Source: Carettochelys insculpta
Taxonomy: Eukaryota > Chordata > Testudines > Carettochelyidae
Assembly (NCBI RefSeq): GCF_033958435.1
Contig: NC_134161.1
Coordinates: 16,616,001 to 16,680,000, forward strand
Length of the DNA: 64,000 nt
Direction: 5' to 3'
Shown piece by piece: positions 55,390 through 64,000 of this stretch. Position numbers and translations under genes: made by a program. Within the stretch, counting starts at the first letter, position 1. Every line of letters begins with the position of its first letter. A model generated the notes under the pieces. It had not been told where the DNA came from. It searched no databases and was given only the letters and a program-made list of their open reading frames with translations.

Positions 55390-57945
55390 AGAAAAGTTCA
55401 GTGACCTGGTCCCAATCAGGCCTTAACCCACCCCCCCCCCGTACCTCCCACCCCCAGGACCCACAGATTCAGGTCACAGGAGCTGCACAGGCCACATGCC
55501 ATGTTGCTTGACACCCTGACCTATGGGTCCTTCAGAGCCAGGTGCAGCTGCAGACACACTTCCCACCACATGGGGAACAGTGTGATGGTCCTTTCCCAGG
55601 GAGCCACAAAAGGGTGCAACAAGAGATGGGAGTATCCCCAGGCAGCCAGAGAGACAGATGGCAGGAGGCCACTCCACACCCTCACTGATAGCATTGTGCC
55701 TGGAGGCTGCAAGAGCTCAGCTCCTTGAAAGAACAGAGAGGATAAAGCAGGTGGAAGGCCCGAGTGCCACAGATGCCAGGGCAGAACATCTCTTGCTCCT
55801 CTGCAGTGTTCTGGGAGGCCAAGAATGGCAAGGTGCAGACAGAGCTTGGGCTTCTGGTGGCGAGCCAGGGGACAATGGGTCTATGGAATGGGTAGATAGC
55901 CAGGCAACAATGGGATGCTCCGAGCTTCACTGCCCAGGCCCAAGAGACACAGGGACTACACCACTGGCAGACATGGTGGGAGGTGACCCAGGGGACTGGG
56001 CATTGAGCCAGCTGTTGGCTAGGAACTAAGTCAACGTGTTTCAGTTGGGTTCCTGCTGACCCAGTAGTGTCATATGGACCCTGGCTTCTGGATCACTGAC
56101 AATGTTCAGTAAAGGACTCTCACCACGGGGCCAGAGGCTAAGGTGGCTAAAGTACACCCTGCCCCTCCTTTCCAGAGAGGCAGGGTATACCTGTCCCAGG
56201 ACACCCTCTTGCTGCCAAAAGTTCACATGCAGATACTAACAGACAGTCAAGACTTCTACTTCCAAGGCCTCAGTTCTCAGAGGACAGGCGTGTCAGCCCT
56301 TTCTGACAATCCATGCCTTTAAGGCAGTCCTGTTTGCTCAGACCTGCTGATCACTGGAACACCCTGGCCAGGGGCTCCTGGTGCTCTTTAACACTATGCG
56401 CCAGAGCTGCCACTGCTGATGCTACCAGCTCCATATGAGACTTGAATCGACTACATTTTCGCCCTGGGCACCAGGTCTCCATTAGAGGTGGCCAGTGCAA
56501 TGGACTGCACACCCGTTCCTTCTTTCTGACGTTCTGCTGGGAAGACGTAGTCACCACAAGACTTAAAAACCAGCAGAGTTACTGTGGCACATCATCCACC
56601 AGAAATGCTTTGTCCAATTCACTTCAGTGTGAGCAACTGTTCTGTGCTTCAGCCTACCGAGTCTGAGGCCAGTTTGGCACTCTGATTCTTTTAAAGAGAA
56701 CATAGGAAAGAGTCAGACTCTGGCTGAAAAAGAAAATCCATCTGCATCCTCAGCTGCGCAAGGCCTGCCATCACCCCACAGCATTTCTCATGCAATCCTC
56801 TCACCAGCCTCAACTCAGCTGTAAAAATAGGGAAAGACATAAAACCTATGGGTCAGATATATCTAAGGAGACAGTTTGAGCTAACGTCTAAGGAACAAAT
56901 CTTGTTCCATCAGCACAAAGTGAAACTGAATGTGTGAATATATGCAGAGAGATCAACAATTAAAAAGTCTCTGTGACTCAGACGTTAGAGCTGGTTCTGG
57001 GCTCAGAACTCCCTAATTAAAAAAAAAAAAAAAATCACCGAAAGCCCGACTGAAATGTGCTTTCCCCAACCATTTTGGAACTTGCTCTTGTTGTGCTTTC
57101 AGTCAATTTTATTTACAACAGCAAACTGCACCCCCTTCCATTTAAAATATATTCCAACTCTCACAAGACAAGTTGTCAGAGACAGCTGCCTTCCCCCACA
57201 GTCCAGCCAAAAATAATAACAGAACAGAGCTGTTTGCAGGAGACTTAATCTAATCTTCGCTGCCTCAGTTTTAAAATATCCTGCTTGGTTTAGGGTTTCT
57301 TGTTACATGGAGGGATGTGTTTAAAGTGAGATAGACCTTAGCTGAAAGGCCCTTCATGTAACTAGAAACCAAGGAAGGCCAACTCTGCTGCAACCTAAAC
57401 AAAAGCCTCTCGGAGACATAGCTCTAAGCAAACTGCACTGAAGTTGAACTTTTACAAGCCCTGGTGCAGTGTTAGTGCCAGTGGGGATTTGTTTTAATTC
57501 AAACTCAGCACCAGCTCCGGATCACAGCTAGTCCAGATTCTCTGGTATGCGACTTTTTTAAAAAAGCTCTGGTTTGCCCTGTTGGAAGGGAGCTGGACTC
57601 TGGCTCCGTGATCATATATGAAGCCAATGTTTTCTGTGCCTTCAGCTAGATAAGCTAACGCAAGGACAAGCTCCGCAGGGAAAGTCTCTCAGTCCTCCAC
57701 AGGAAACAACCCAAGGGAAGCAAAATGCAGGGGACGCTTCTGCGTCCCTCATGAAAACTCCAGAACTGAGCCTGCGGGGCCAGAACCAGCTCGGCCCAAG
57801 ACTCCCACAGCCCCAGGACTTGCAGGCGAGAGGCTGAGACTTGGAATGCTGCATCATGATAACAGCCCAATATCCTAGCTCAGTTCAGCTGGTGTGTACC
57901 AAATACCCAGTAAGCCCCGACAGCAGCGCAGCTGCACACCCCGGA
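55390..57945. other. No gene recognised
   Basis: About 2.5 kb with an A16 run at 57019-57034. The 123-codon plus frame at 55658-56029 has no support. If the minus-strand gene starting at 59.3 kb is real, this is its first intron. Confidence 0.4.
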
Positions 57946-59170
57946 CCAGCACCCAAACCAAGCCATGGTTCCTCACATGGGCAAGGGCCCTGTCGGCACG
58001 GGATCGGCAAACGGCTCCCAAGTGTTCCTTGCAAATCTGAGGCTCCAGGGAGCCGGGCGCTTGCGGGGGGGGCAGCACTGCAGAACAGTGGGCACAGTCG
58101 GGACCTGGCGCGGCAGAAGCGTCCGGCCCATCCCTCCCGCCCCAGTCTCCCGGAGACAACTGCGCCCTCGTGAAAGCCCCGGCGGCCCAGCCCGCGAGGC
58201 TGCAGGGAAGGCGCTGGAGGAGCCGGCGAAGGGCCAGTCTCTGGGTGGGTTTGGTTTGGGCACATGCAGTGCCTGGCCTGGCCCTGGCCGGCTTTCCCGC
58301 ACCCGGGAGGCGGCAGCCCCGGGACTTGCTCCCCGTCCCGCCAGAGCGGCCGGCGTGGCACCGCCACCCCACGTGGCTGCAGGGGGCCGGGCCGGCGACC
58401 TCCTGGGCTCCCGCAACCGCTGCCCTGGTGCCCGGCCGGCTGCGCTGCCGCAGCCGGGTAGCGGCCCGGGACAGGCGGAGTAGGACCCTCGGCCGCCCAC
58501 GCCAGATCGGGCCCGAGCCGGGACACAGCGGAGCTGCGAGCCGAGGGCTCCGATCCCCTGCGCCGGGATCCGGGGAGGGCGCAGCGGGCAGCCGGTGCGC
58601 AGCGCCTAGCACCCGGCCTGGGCTCGCTCCAGCCCCGCGGGCTCGGCGGCTCCCATCGGCGCTTCCTCCTGGGCTGCCCCCGAGCACCTCCCGCCCCGGA
58701 TCCACAGCTGGCCGGAGCCCCGCCAGCCCCGCCCCGCCCCGCCCCGCCCCGCGGCGGCCACCCAGCCCTCGGCCCTCCCAGCCCCGGCGTGTGACCCGGG
58801 CCGAGAGCCCAGCCCAGCCCCGCCGCGCTCAGGCTGCCCCTCTGCGGCCAGCCGGTCCCGCCGCGCCGCGCCGCCCCTCGGGACCGCTCCGCAGCCCCCC
58901 GGCGGGGCACCCGGCTCCCGCAACAGGCACCCGGCAGCCGGCTCGCCGCACGCCCAGCCCGGCGGGGGCAGCCCAGCGCAAAGACAGCCGGGCCGGCCCC
59001 GCAGCCCCCGTGCCCCGCAGCCCCCGTGCCCCGCAGCGCGCCGGCCCCGCAGCCCCCGTGCCCCGCAGCGCGCCGGCCCCGCACCCTCCTTGCCTCTCCA
59101 TCGCGCACCGGCCCTGAGCCCCCGCACCCCGCCCGCCGCGCGGCCGGCTCCCCCGCTCGCCTCCCTGCCC

Positions 59171-59206
59171 GCCCCGGCCCCGGCCCCGGCCCCGGCCCCG
59201 GCCCCG
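59171..59206. repeat. GGCCCC hexanucleotide repeat
   Basis: Nearly six GGCCCC units, read as GGGGCC on the minus strand. They begin 60 nt past the putative first-exon donor, i.e. in the presumed intron 1. GGGGCC tracts form G-quadruplexes. The tract is short here. Confidence 0.9.
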
Positions 59207-59266
59207 CTCCCGCTCCCGCTCCGCCCGCCCCCGGCTGCGCGCTGCCCGCGCTGAATGACAGCTTAC

Positions 59267-59284
59267 CTGCCCGCCAATCTTCAT
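59267..59284 (-). CDS. Candidate first coding exon (start codon to donor)
   Basis: The minus-strand ATG at 59284 (context GTGTGATGA, G at -3) opens six codons, MKIGGQ, and stops at a consensus donor CAG|GTAAGC (GT at 59266-59265). Its position near the CpG island edge, with a GC box and TGACGCG motif upstream (about 59335-59350), fits a short first coding exon with a 5' UTR reaching to about 59300-59400. A TATAGG at 59312-59317 is too close to the ATG to be a normal TATA box. The next exon is not identified. If the ATG is unused, the same exon could be 5' UTR. No gene symbol can be given. Confidence 0.35.
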
Positions 59285-59367
59285 CACACTGACACCGGCC
59301 GCGCCGCGCAGCCTATACCCACCGCCCGCCGCCGCGCGTCACGGCCCCGCCCGGCCCGGCCCCCGCG

Positions 59368-59381
59368 GCGCCCCCTAGCGG
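59368..59381 (-). promoter_or_regulatory. CTCF-consensus motif upstream of promoter
   Basis: The minus strand reads CCGCTAGGGGGCGC, matching CCRSYAGRKGGCRS at every position. It lies about 85 bp upstream of the putative start codon. Promoter-proximal CTCF sites are common in vertebrates. Binding is inferred. Confidence 0.5.
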
Positions 59382-59454
59382 CCGGACTGCCGCTAGCCGG
59401 CCTTTTGTCCGGGGGCTGCCCGCGCCCGCCGCGGCTGGAGAACCCTTCGTCAAT

Positions 59455-61240
59455 GTCAGGCCGCCCCTGCTGCGGGGCTGGGGCTTCCCCAGGCCTTCTC
59501 TTTGGGTTCCTATTAACCGCGGTCAAAGGGGAGTGTGAAAATCTAGACGCAGGGGAGCGTGGAGAGTGTGTCTCCCGCGATGCTGAGAGCCATTGCCCCA
59601 AAGGGCAAGCCCTGCATTATGGAAACCCTCGCTAGGGGAGCTGGGATCTCAGGGGTCACTGCTGCCCCCTCTGGAAGTGCTTCCCATCCCATACCGTTTA
59701 TAGTTTGGTTCAGGGGCTCTCAGCTCCTGCCCTACACATATTGGTCCAGCAGCCCTGAGGGAAACAGCTTTAAGCAAGGCGCCCCTAGCTCCAGCGCCTG
59801 CAAGTGGACGTTGTGAATGCTTCAGCTGTCCTGCTGCAGGCAAAATAACACAGTGGGGTGATAAAGCAGAACTCTGTTCATTACAAACTCCAAGAAGCAA
59901 CAAAAATAGGTGAACTAGAGAGCAGTTTTATTCACAGGTCAAAGGTGTTAATTTCAAATTGGTGCTGGCTGAAGTCTATTAACTAGAGAGAAGTCTGTGA
60001 TAAAGATGTTTTTAAAAGGATAATAAAAACAGACACAAATCCAATGTAATGGGAGGCAGAGGTTGCAAGGGGTATGGGTTTTTCATTAGTACACCCCCAT
60101 CTCACACATCTAGTAGCACAGGCTGAATAGCCATCACACTAGTTATCTGAAGGATTTTGTTGTTTTTGAATTAAATTATTTAACAAATATTTGTTTCCTT
60201 TTATTCACCCAGGCCAGGTAAACATCAGAGGAAAACTCTGCTTTCCCTTACACCTGTGTAAACTTCTTAGACTTCAGAGTGGATTGCATGTGGGCAGAAT
60301 TAGGCCTCTGTATCTACAGAGGGCTTGAGTGTCCTCCGATAGCCATTTACATTTCTGCAAGGGTGATGTAACACCACCACCACCACCCCGGGTGAGTGCA
60401 GATTCTGATTTGCAGGATGTTTCCTTCAGGTGCAAGTGACTCTGCAAGATTCCAGCGAAGAAGTCAGGGCTTAAGTGCCATTTCTTTTGTGGTCTCATGA
60501 TGAGGAGCGATTATGTATTGGAAAGAGTTAATGGGGCAAATCAGCAATAGTTCAAGTCTTTTGACCGGGAAGATTATTTTGAAAAATTTCTGGCTGGGGC
60601 TCTGGATGAAAGATGCAGAGTTCCTATATCATCACAGTACTTCAAGTATGCAGTACCACCTATCTGTAAACACACTCTCCACTCCAGTTCTACAGGAAAC
60701 CATGAGCTGGAACAGAGCACGCTCACCGACTTTCAGAATCGCTGCAAGCCAATGGATTAAATATAGCGTAACAGGTTAAGCAGTGCTGTTGCAACGTGGA
60801 TACCTATCCCTGCAGACTACTCATCATTGTAAACGACAAGAGATGTTATTCAAATTGCATCTTCCAGTCTGTCATGCACTTTGCCCTCTTGAAGAACCAT
60901 TGCAGCACAAATGCAAAACCAGCATCAAGTGAGAAGACTACAAAGTCGCAGCTTCTGAAAAATGCACTAGCTGCTTTGACTGGTGATCACTGGACATCCT
61001 TGACTAATCACAGCTTTCTTGGAGTCATGGCACACCTGATTGCTACTGCAGGGACACTGCAGTTGTTTAACAATAACACATAAAGTTGCAATTAATTGCA
61101 ACCACTTTGAAAATCTAATTAATTTGTTTTTCCTAATTGCTTGTGTTAATATTGATTAATTGAGTGTGTGTGAGAGAGCGATACCAATACTGACAACTAG
61201 AAAAGTAGTATTTGTGGTGTGCTGGGTGACTGGAAAAAAA
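59455..61240. other. No gene recognised
   Basis: About 1.8 kb immediately upstream of the putative minus-strand promoter. A short CAC repeat lies at 60371-60389. Frames of up to 95 codons (60796-61083 +) lack support. Confidence 0.4.
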
Positions 61241-61244
61241 CATT

Positions 61245-61880
61245 GCTATCACTTTTTGAGTCTCTGGCTAGCTGTTCTTCAGATTGGGTTTAGGCTTTCT
61301 TTGATTATATTTACACAAACATTCCCTGCTATATAAACCCTGGATTCTGCTTTTCTATTCAAAATCTAGCTGACAGTGTGGGTTTTACCCCCAAAAGCTC
61401 ACAACCTAATAAATTTGCTAGTCTCTAAGGTGCCACAGAATTGCTTATATTTTTACTCTTCATTGGACAAAGATTATGCTCCTTTCTATTGTCCTCACTG
61501 GGATTTAACTTCCACTTTTTAAACAATGCCTTTTTAATCTCTCAGGGCTGTTTTTACCTGGTTGTTGCATCACAGTGGTGCTTTTTTGGTTCTCTTACTA
61601 TATATTTTTTTAATTTGGGGCATTCTTTGAAGTTGAACCACTATTATGGTGTCTTTGAAAGTTTCCATGCAGCTGGTGGGGATTTCACTTTTGGCACTGC
61701 TGTTTAACTAACCTCCTCATTTTGTGCAGTTTGTCTTTCTGAAATTAAATGCCACTGTGCTGGGCTGCTGTGGTGTTTTTCCCACCCCAAGAATGTTAAA
61801 TGTAATTAATTCACCATTTCTAAGCCATATTCACCTCCTGGACCAGACCCTCTGCACCCTGTCTAAGGTCACATGTACCC
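61245..61880 (-). mobile_element. Old CR1 ORF2 segment with nested repeat
   Basis: Plus text GAGTCTCTGGCTAGCTGTTC, then after an insertion TTATGCTCCTTTCTATTGTC, TGGTTCTCTTACTATATATT and AATTAAATGCCACTGTGC is the antisense of an internal CR1/L3 ORF2 region that I recall well. No readable frame remains. Confidence 0.8.
61318..61450 (+). repeat. GTTAGTCT family copy nested in CR1
   Basis: Contains CTATATAAACCCTGGATTC, then TACCCCCAAAAGCTCACAAC and CTAGTCTCTAAGGTGCCACA. It splits the CR1 ORF2 segment, so it is younger. It shows that the family unit extends upstream of the usual fragment. Confidence 0.75.
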
Positions 61881-61912
61881 AGTCAATATGGGGATAGCTG
61901 AAATCCCCCATT

Positions 61913-61994
61913 GGCTACGTCTACTCTAGCCCAAAACTTCGATAAGGCCATCTGTGTGGCCATTTCACAGTTTTGGGCTAGCGTAAACACAGCC
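61913..61994. mobile_element. 82 bp minimal MITE
   Basis: Almost all terminal repeat: GGCTACGTCTACTCTAGCCC against inverted GGCTGTGTTTACGCTAGCCC, then CAAAAC on both arms. ATT flanks both sides (61910-61912 and 61995-61997), a 3-bp duplication. Confidence 0.82.
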
Positions 61995-62274
61995 ATTGTT
62001 ACTAAGTTTTTTACTTTTATCATCTCACTCTACTCTCCTTTAGCATCCCTAATGCTGTTATTAAAGCATGGAGATTCTATGCCACAATTTGATTAATCTC
62101 AGATTCTTACTTCATTTGATTCTACGCTTACTTTCACGTATAATGCCACTCACCCACCAGCACAACCTGTTCTGTCCTTCCCATATCTGGGAATTACTGT
62201 GTCCTACTGATTATCCTCACTCCACCAAGTCACTGTGAAGCCCCTCACACTCTGCCTCAAAACTCCATTGCAAA

Positions 62275-62400
62275 AATCAACAAGCAGTCCTGTAGCACCT
62301 TAAAGATCAATGATTCTATTACTTAGATCATGAGCTTTTGTGGGTATGACCCACTTCATCAGATTTGGAGTGAAAATGAGAATACAGGGTATATATATCC
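62275..62400 (-). repeat. GTTAGTCT family copy
   Basis: Minus orientation: AAGCAGTCCTGTAGCACCTT, TGAGCTTTTGTGGGTATGAC, and further in AATACAGGGTATATATATCC. Single arm. Confidence 0.85.
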
Positions 62401-62404
62401 TTAG

Positions 62405-62935
62405 TTTACTTTAAATGACAAGTCTTTCCTTACATTAATCACCCTGCCTCTGTCTATACACAAAGTCCCTGCTGCACAGGCTTCACAGTCACACCCAGCC
62501 TGTGCTGCAGTTAACAGTGCAGGAGCTGAGCCACCAGGCTTGAGTATGTGTGGTGCCTGAGCATCTGAACCCATACAACTTGCTGCCTATAGCAGAGGAG
62601 GTTCACTGACTGATGTGCAGGCTGGAAAGCCCCTCACACCACACTGGGTAGAACGCACCATGAAAACCAGAGTCAGCCAGCATTTGAAAACAGCCCATGC
62701 AGCAAACCCCACTGTCCTGTAGACTACAGAGGCTGGGAGGAGGGGGACCCTTCAGAGCTGGTTGTGGTCGCAGTGGGAGACGGCTCAGAGCTCTTCCAGG
62801 AAAGGCCCATCTCTACGAGCAGGGCACCTGCATGACAGAGCCCTGCTCCCCTGCAGCAGCCTCCTGCCCCCTCTCCTGGGCCCAAGAGAGAGTGTCACAC
62901 TGACCTCCTTATGTGTGGGGGAGGAAAGGGGCAGA
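62405..62935. other. No gene recognised
   Basis: About 530 bp with frames under 70 codons. Confidence 0.4.
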
Positions 62936-62936
62936 G

Positions 62937-63107
62937 TTATTTTGAAATAACAGCCTTATTTTGAAACAACATTGCTAGCATCTAGATTACACGTGTGCTA
63001 TTTGAAATAAAATTGAAATGGTGGGTGCATTATTTCAAAACTGGAAACCCTCAATGTAAGAGGAATAGCACCTATTTTGAAATTGCTATTATGAAATAGG
63101 CGCTATT
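62937..63107. mobile_element. Relic of the TTCGAA-type MITE
   Basis: Tracts such as TATTTTGAAATAACAG, ACACGTGTGCTATTTGAAAT and TATTATGAAATAGGCGC match the 711 bp MITE at 23617 after loss of its CpGs (TTCGAA to TTTGAA). A CR1 joins it directly at 63108. Confidence 0.65.
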
Positions 63108-63692
63108 AAGAGGAGCATTGCCAGCAGAGCTAGGGAAATGATTATTTCCCTTTTTTCGACACTGCTGAGGCCACATCTGGACTACTGTGTTCAATTCTAG
63201 GGCCCCCACTACAGAAGGATGTGGCTGCATTACAGAGAGTCCAGTGAAGGACAACAAAAATGGTTAAGGGGCTGGAGCACATGACCTGTGAGGTTGAGGT
63301 ATTTGGGCTTATTTAGTCTACAGAAGAGAAGAGAAGAGTGAGGGCGGGATTTGATAGCAGCCTTCAGCTTTCTGAAGAGGGGTTACAAAGAGGTTGGACA
63401 GAGGCTGTTTTCAGAGGTGACAGATGACAGAATGAGGAGCAATGGCCTCAAGTTACAGAGGAGGAGGTGTAGGTTGGACGTTAGGAAAAACTGTTTCCAT
63501 AGGCGGGTGGTGAAGCGCTGGAATGTGTCACCTAAAGAGGTGGTGGAATCTCCATCCCTAGAGGTTTTGAAGTCCCAAATTGACAAAGCCCTGGCTGGGA
63601 GGATTTATTTAGGGTTGGTCCTGCTTTGAGCAGGGGGCCAGACTTGATGACTTCCTGAGGACCCTTCCAGCCCTGAGGTTCTATGATTCTAT
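63108..63692 (+). mobile_element. CR1 LINE, ORF2 C-terminus and tail
   Basis: The plus frame 63351-63629 reads [56 protein letters not shown] and KALAGRI, a nearly intact C-terminus. It ends in the tail TTCTATGATTCTATAAG. Upstream frames are broken. Confidence 0.96.
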
Positions 63693-63699
63693 AAGATGG

Positions 63700-64000
63700 T
63701 TCCAGAAGTCATTCCAAGTAGAACCAAGGTCCCTCATACAACAGCACCAATTCTGACCCACCCTGCCTCTTGGAAAGGGTAAGCCAAGGCAGGGTTCATA
63801 GCTGTGTATTGTGGAGTGAATGGCTACATGCCTGCCTCCATGCAGTGCCAGGACAAACAGAGGCACTTTTGCCTAGCAGAGAGTTGTAGACCTTGACAGG
63901 GGGATTGTGGAGGATGAGGAAATGGCCTTGTGGTTAAGACACACATTAGGACCACAAAGTGTCTTCTAGGGCTGGTCTTCCACATCCTTCCCGAATGATA
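63700..64000. other. Unassigned end of window; possible SINE head
   Basis: No gene seen. At 63923-63945 GGCCTTGTGGTTAAGACAC resembles a tRNA A-box region, so a plus-strand SINE may begin here. A B box is not clear before the window ends. Confidence 0.3.

Larger units (their letters stand above)
57950..59450. promoter_or_regulatory. CpG island / putative promoter
   Basis: About 1.5 kb of very GC- and CpG-rich DNA with many GC boxes (CCCCGCCC and inverse) and simple GC repeats: (CCCCG)5 at 58727-58752, a roughly 33-bp minisatellite at about 58990-59090 (GCCCCGCAGC(GCGCCGG)), and GGCCCC hexamers at 59171-59206. Such islands usually mark vertebrate promoters, and the rest of the window has no comparable stretch. 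Long overlapping frames on both strands (407 codons -, 315 +) are Gly/Ala/Pro/Arg-rich composition artefacts, not genes. Direction is suggested by the exon candidate at 59267 (minus), but a bidirectional promoter is possible. Confidence 0.7.

Noticed and set aside
57875..59117. Very long frames in the CpG island (407 and 276 codons minus, 315 plus)
   Set aside because: They overlap on both strands, are dominated by Gly, Ala, Pro and Arg, span simple GC repeats and cross the donor at 59266. They are expected from GC-rich DNA without stops.
59312..59317. TATA box
   Set aside because: TATAGG lies only about 28 bp before the putative ATG, which would leave no 5' UTR.
1..64000. CRISPR array, bacterial operon, prophage or plasmid origin
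   Set aside because: No regularly spaced direct repeats, no ribosome-binding sites before frames, and the repeats are vertebrate CR1, SINE and MITE types.

Overview
The window looks like repeat-rich nuclear DNA from a sauropsid vertebrate. A turtle (Testudines) is the most likely source and a crocodilian is the alternative. This rests on the repeats: more than twenty 5'-truncated CR1 LINE copies whose 3' ends carry the ATTCTATG- or TTCTTATG-type tails, tRNA-like SINEs, and a dense set of small inverted-repeat DNA transposons of kinds I associate from memory with turtle and crocodilian genomes. Nothing bacterial, viral or plasmid-like is visible. The species cannot be named from the sequence.

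I find no complete protein-coding gene. Two pieces suggest that a minus-strand gene crosses the right half. One is a GC-rich CpG island (about 57950-59450) with a plausible first coding exon (MKIGGQ, then a GTAAGC splice donor) on the minus strand and a CTCF-consensus motif just upstream. The other is a convincing minus-strand exon at 30583-30720, with a good acceptor, a 38-codon acidic C-terminal reading frame with a stop, a GTAAGT donor, and a (TG)n tract 11 nt beyond the donor. Whether they belong to one gene is inference. Gene identity is not recognised.

Layout. 1-13 kb: CR1 copies of both orientations, several roughly 260-300 bp MITEs with 3-bp target duplications, and a Tigger-like MITE. 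13-22 kb: CR1 copies, including one split by a different LINE and one head-to-head CR1 pair. 23-24.6 kb: a 711 bp CpG-rich palindromic MITE inside an older inverted-repeat element. 25-33 kb: CR1, hAT and MITE copies plus the candidate terminal exon. 33-42 kb: mostly single-copy-looking sequence with a short tandem duplication, an LTR-like block and a 174 bp MITE. 42-50 kb: three fold-back copies of one dispersed family, an intact-ended hAT MITE and tRNA-like SINEs. 50-57 kb: CR1 copies, one carrying a CTCF-consensus core. 58-59.5 kb: CpG island and promoter. 59.5-64 kb: single-copy sequence, an old CR1 ORF2 segment with a nested insertion, an 82 bp MITE and a CR1 next to a MITE relic.

The coding potential belongs mostly to dead CR1 ORF2 C-termini. 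The most interesting structures are the repeated fold-back architecture of one dispersed family (a 60 bp hairpin with an 11 bp target duplication at 42931-43106), a group of sequence-diverse MITEs that share a GTCTA-type terminus and 3-bp duplications, and the promoter/exon candidates. Repeat family names are from memory of consensus sequences, not from a database search.
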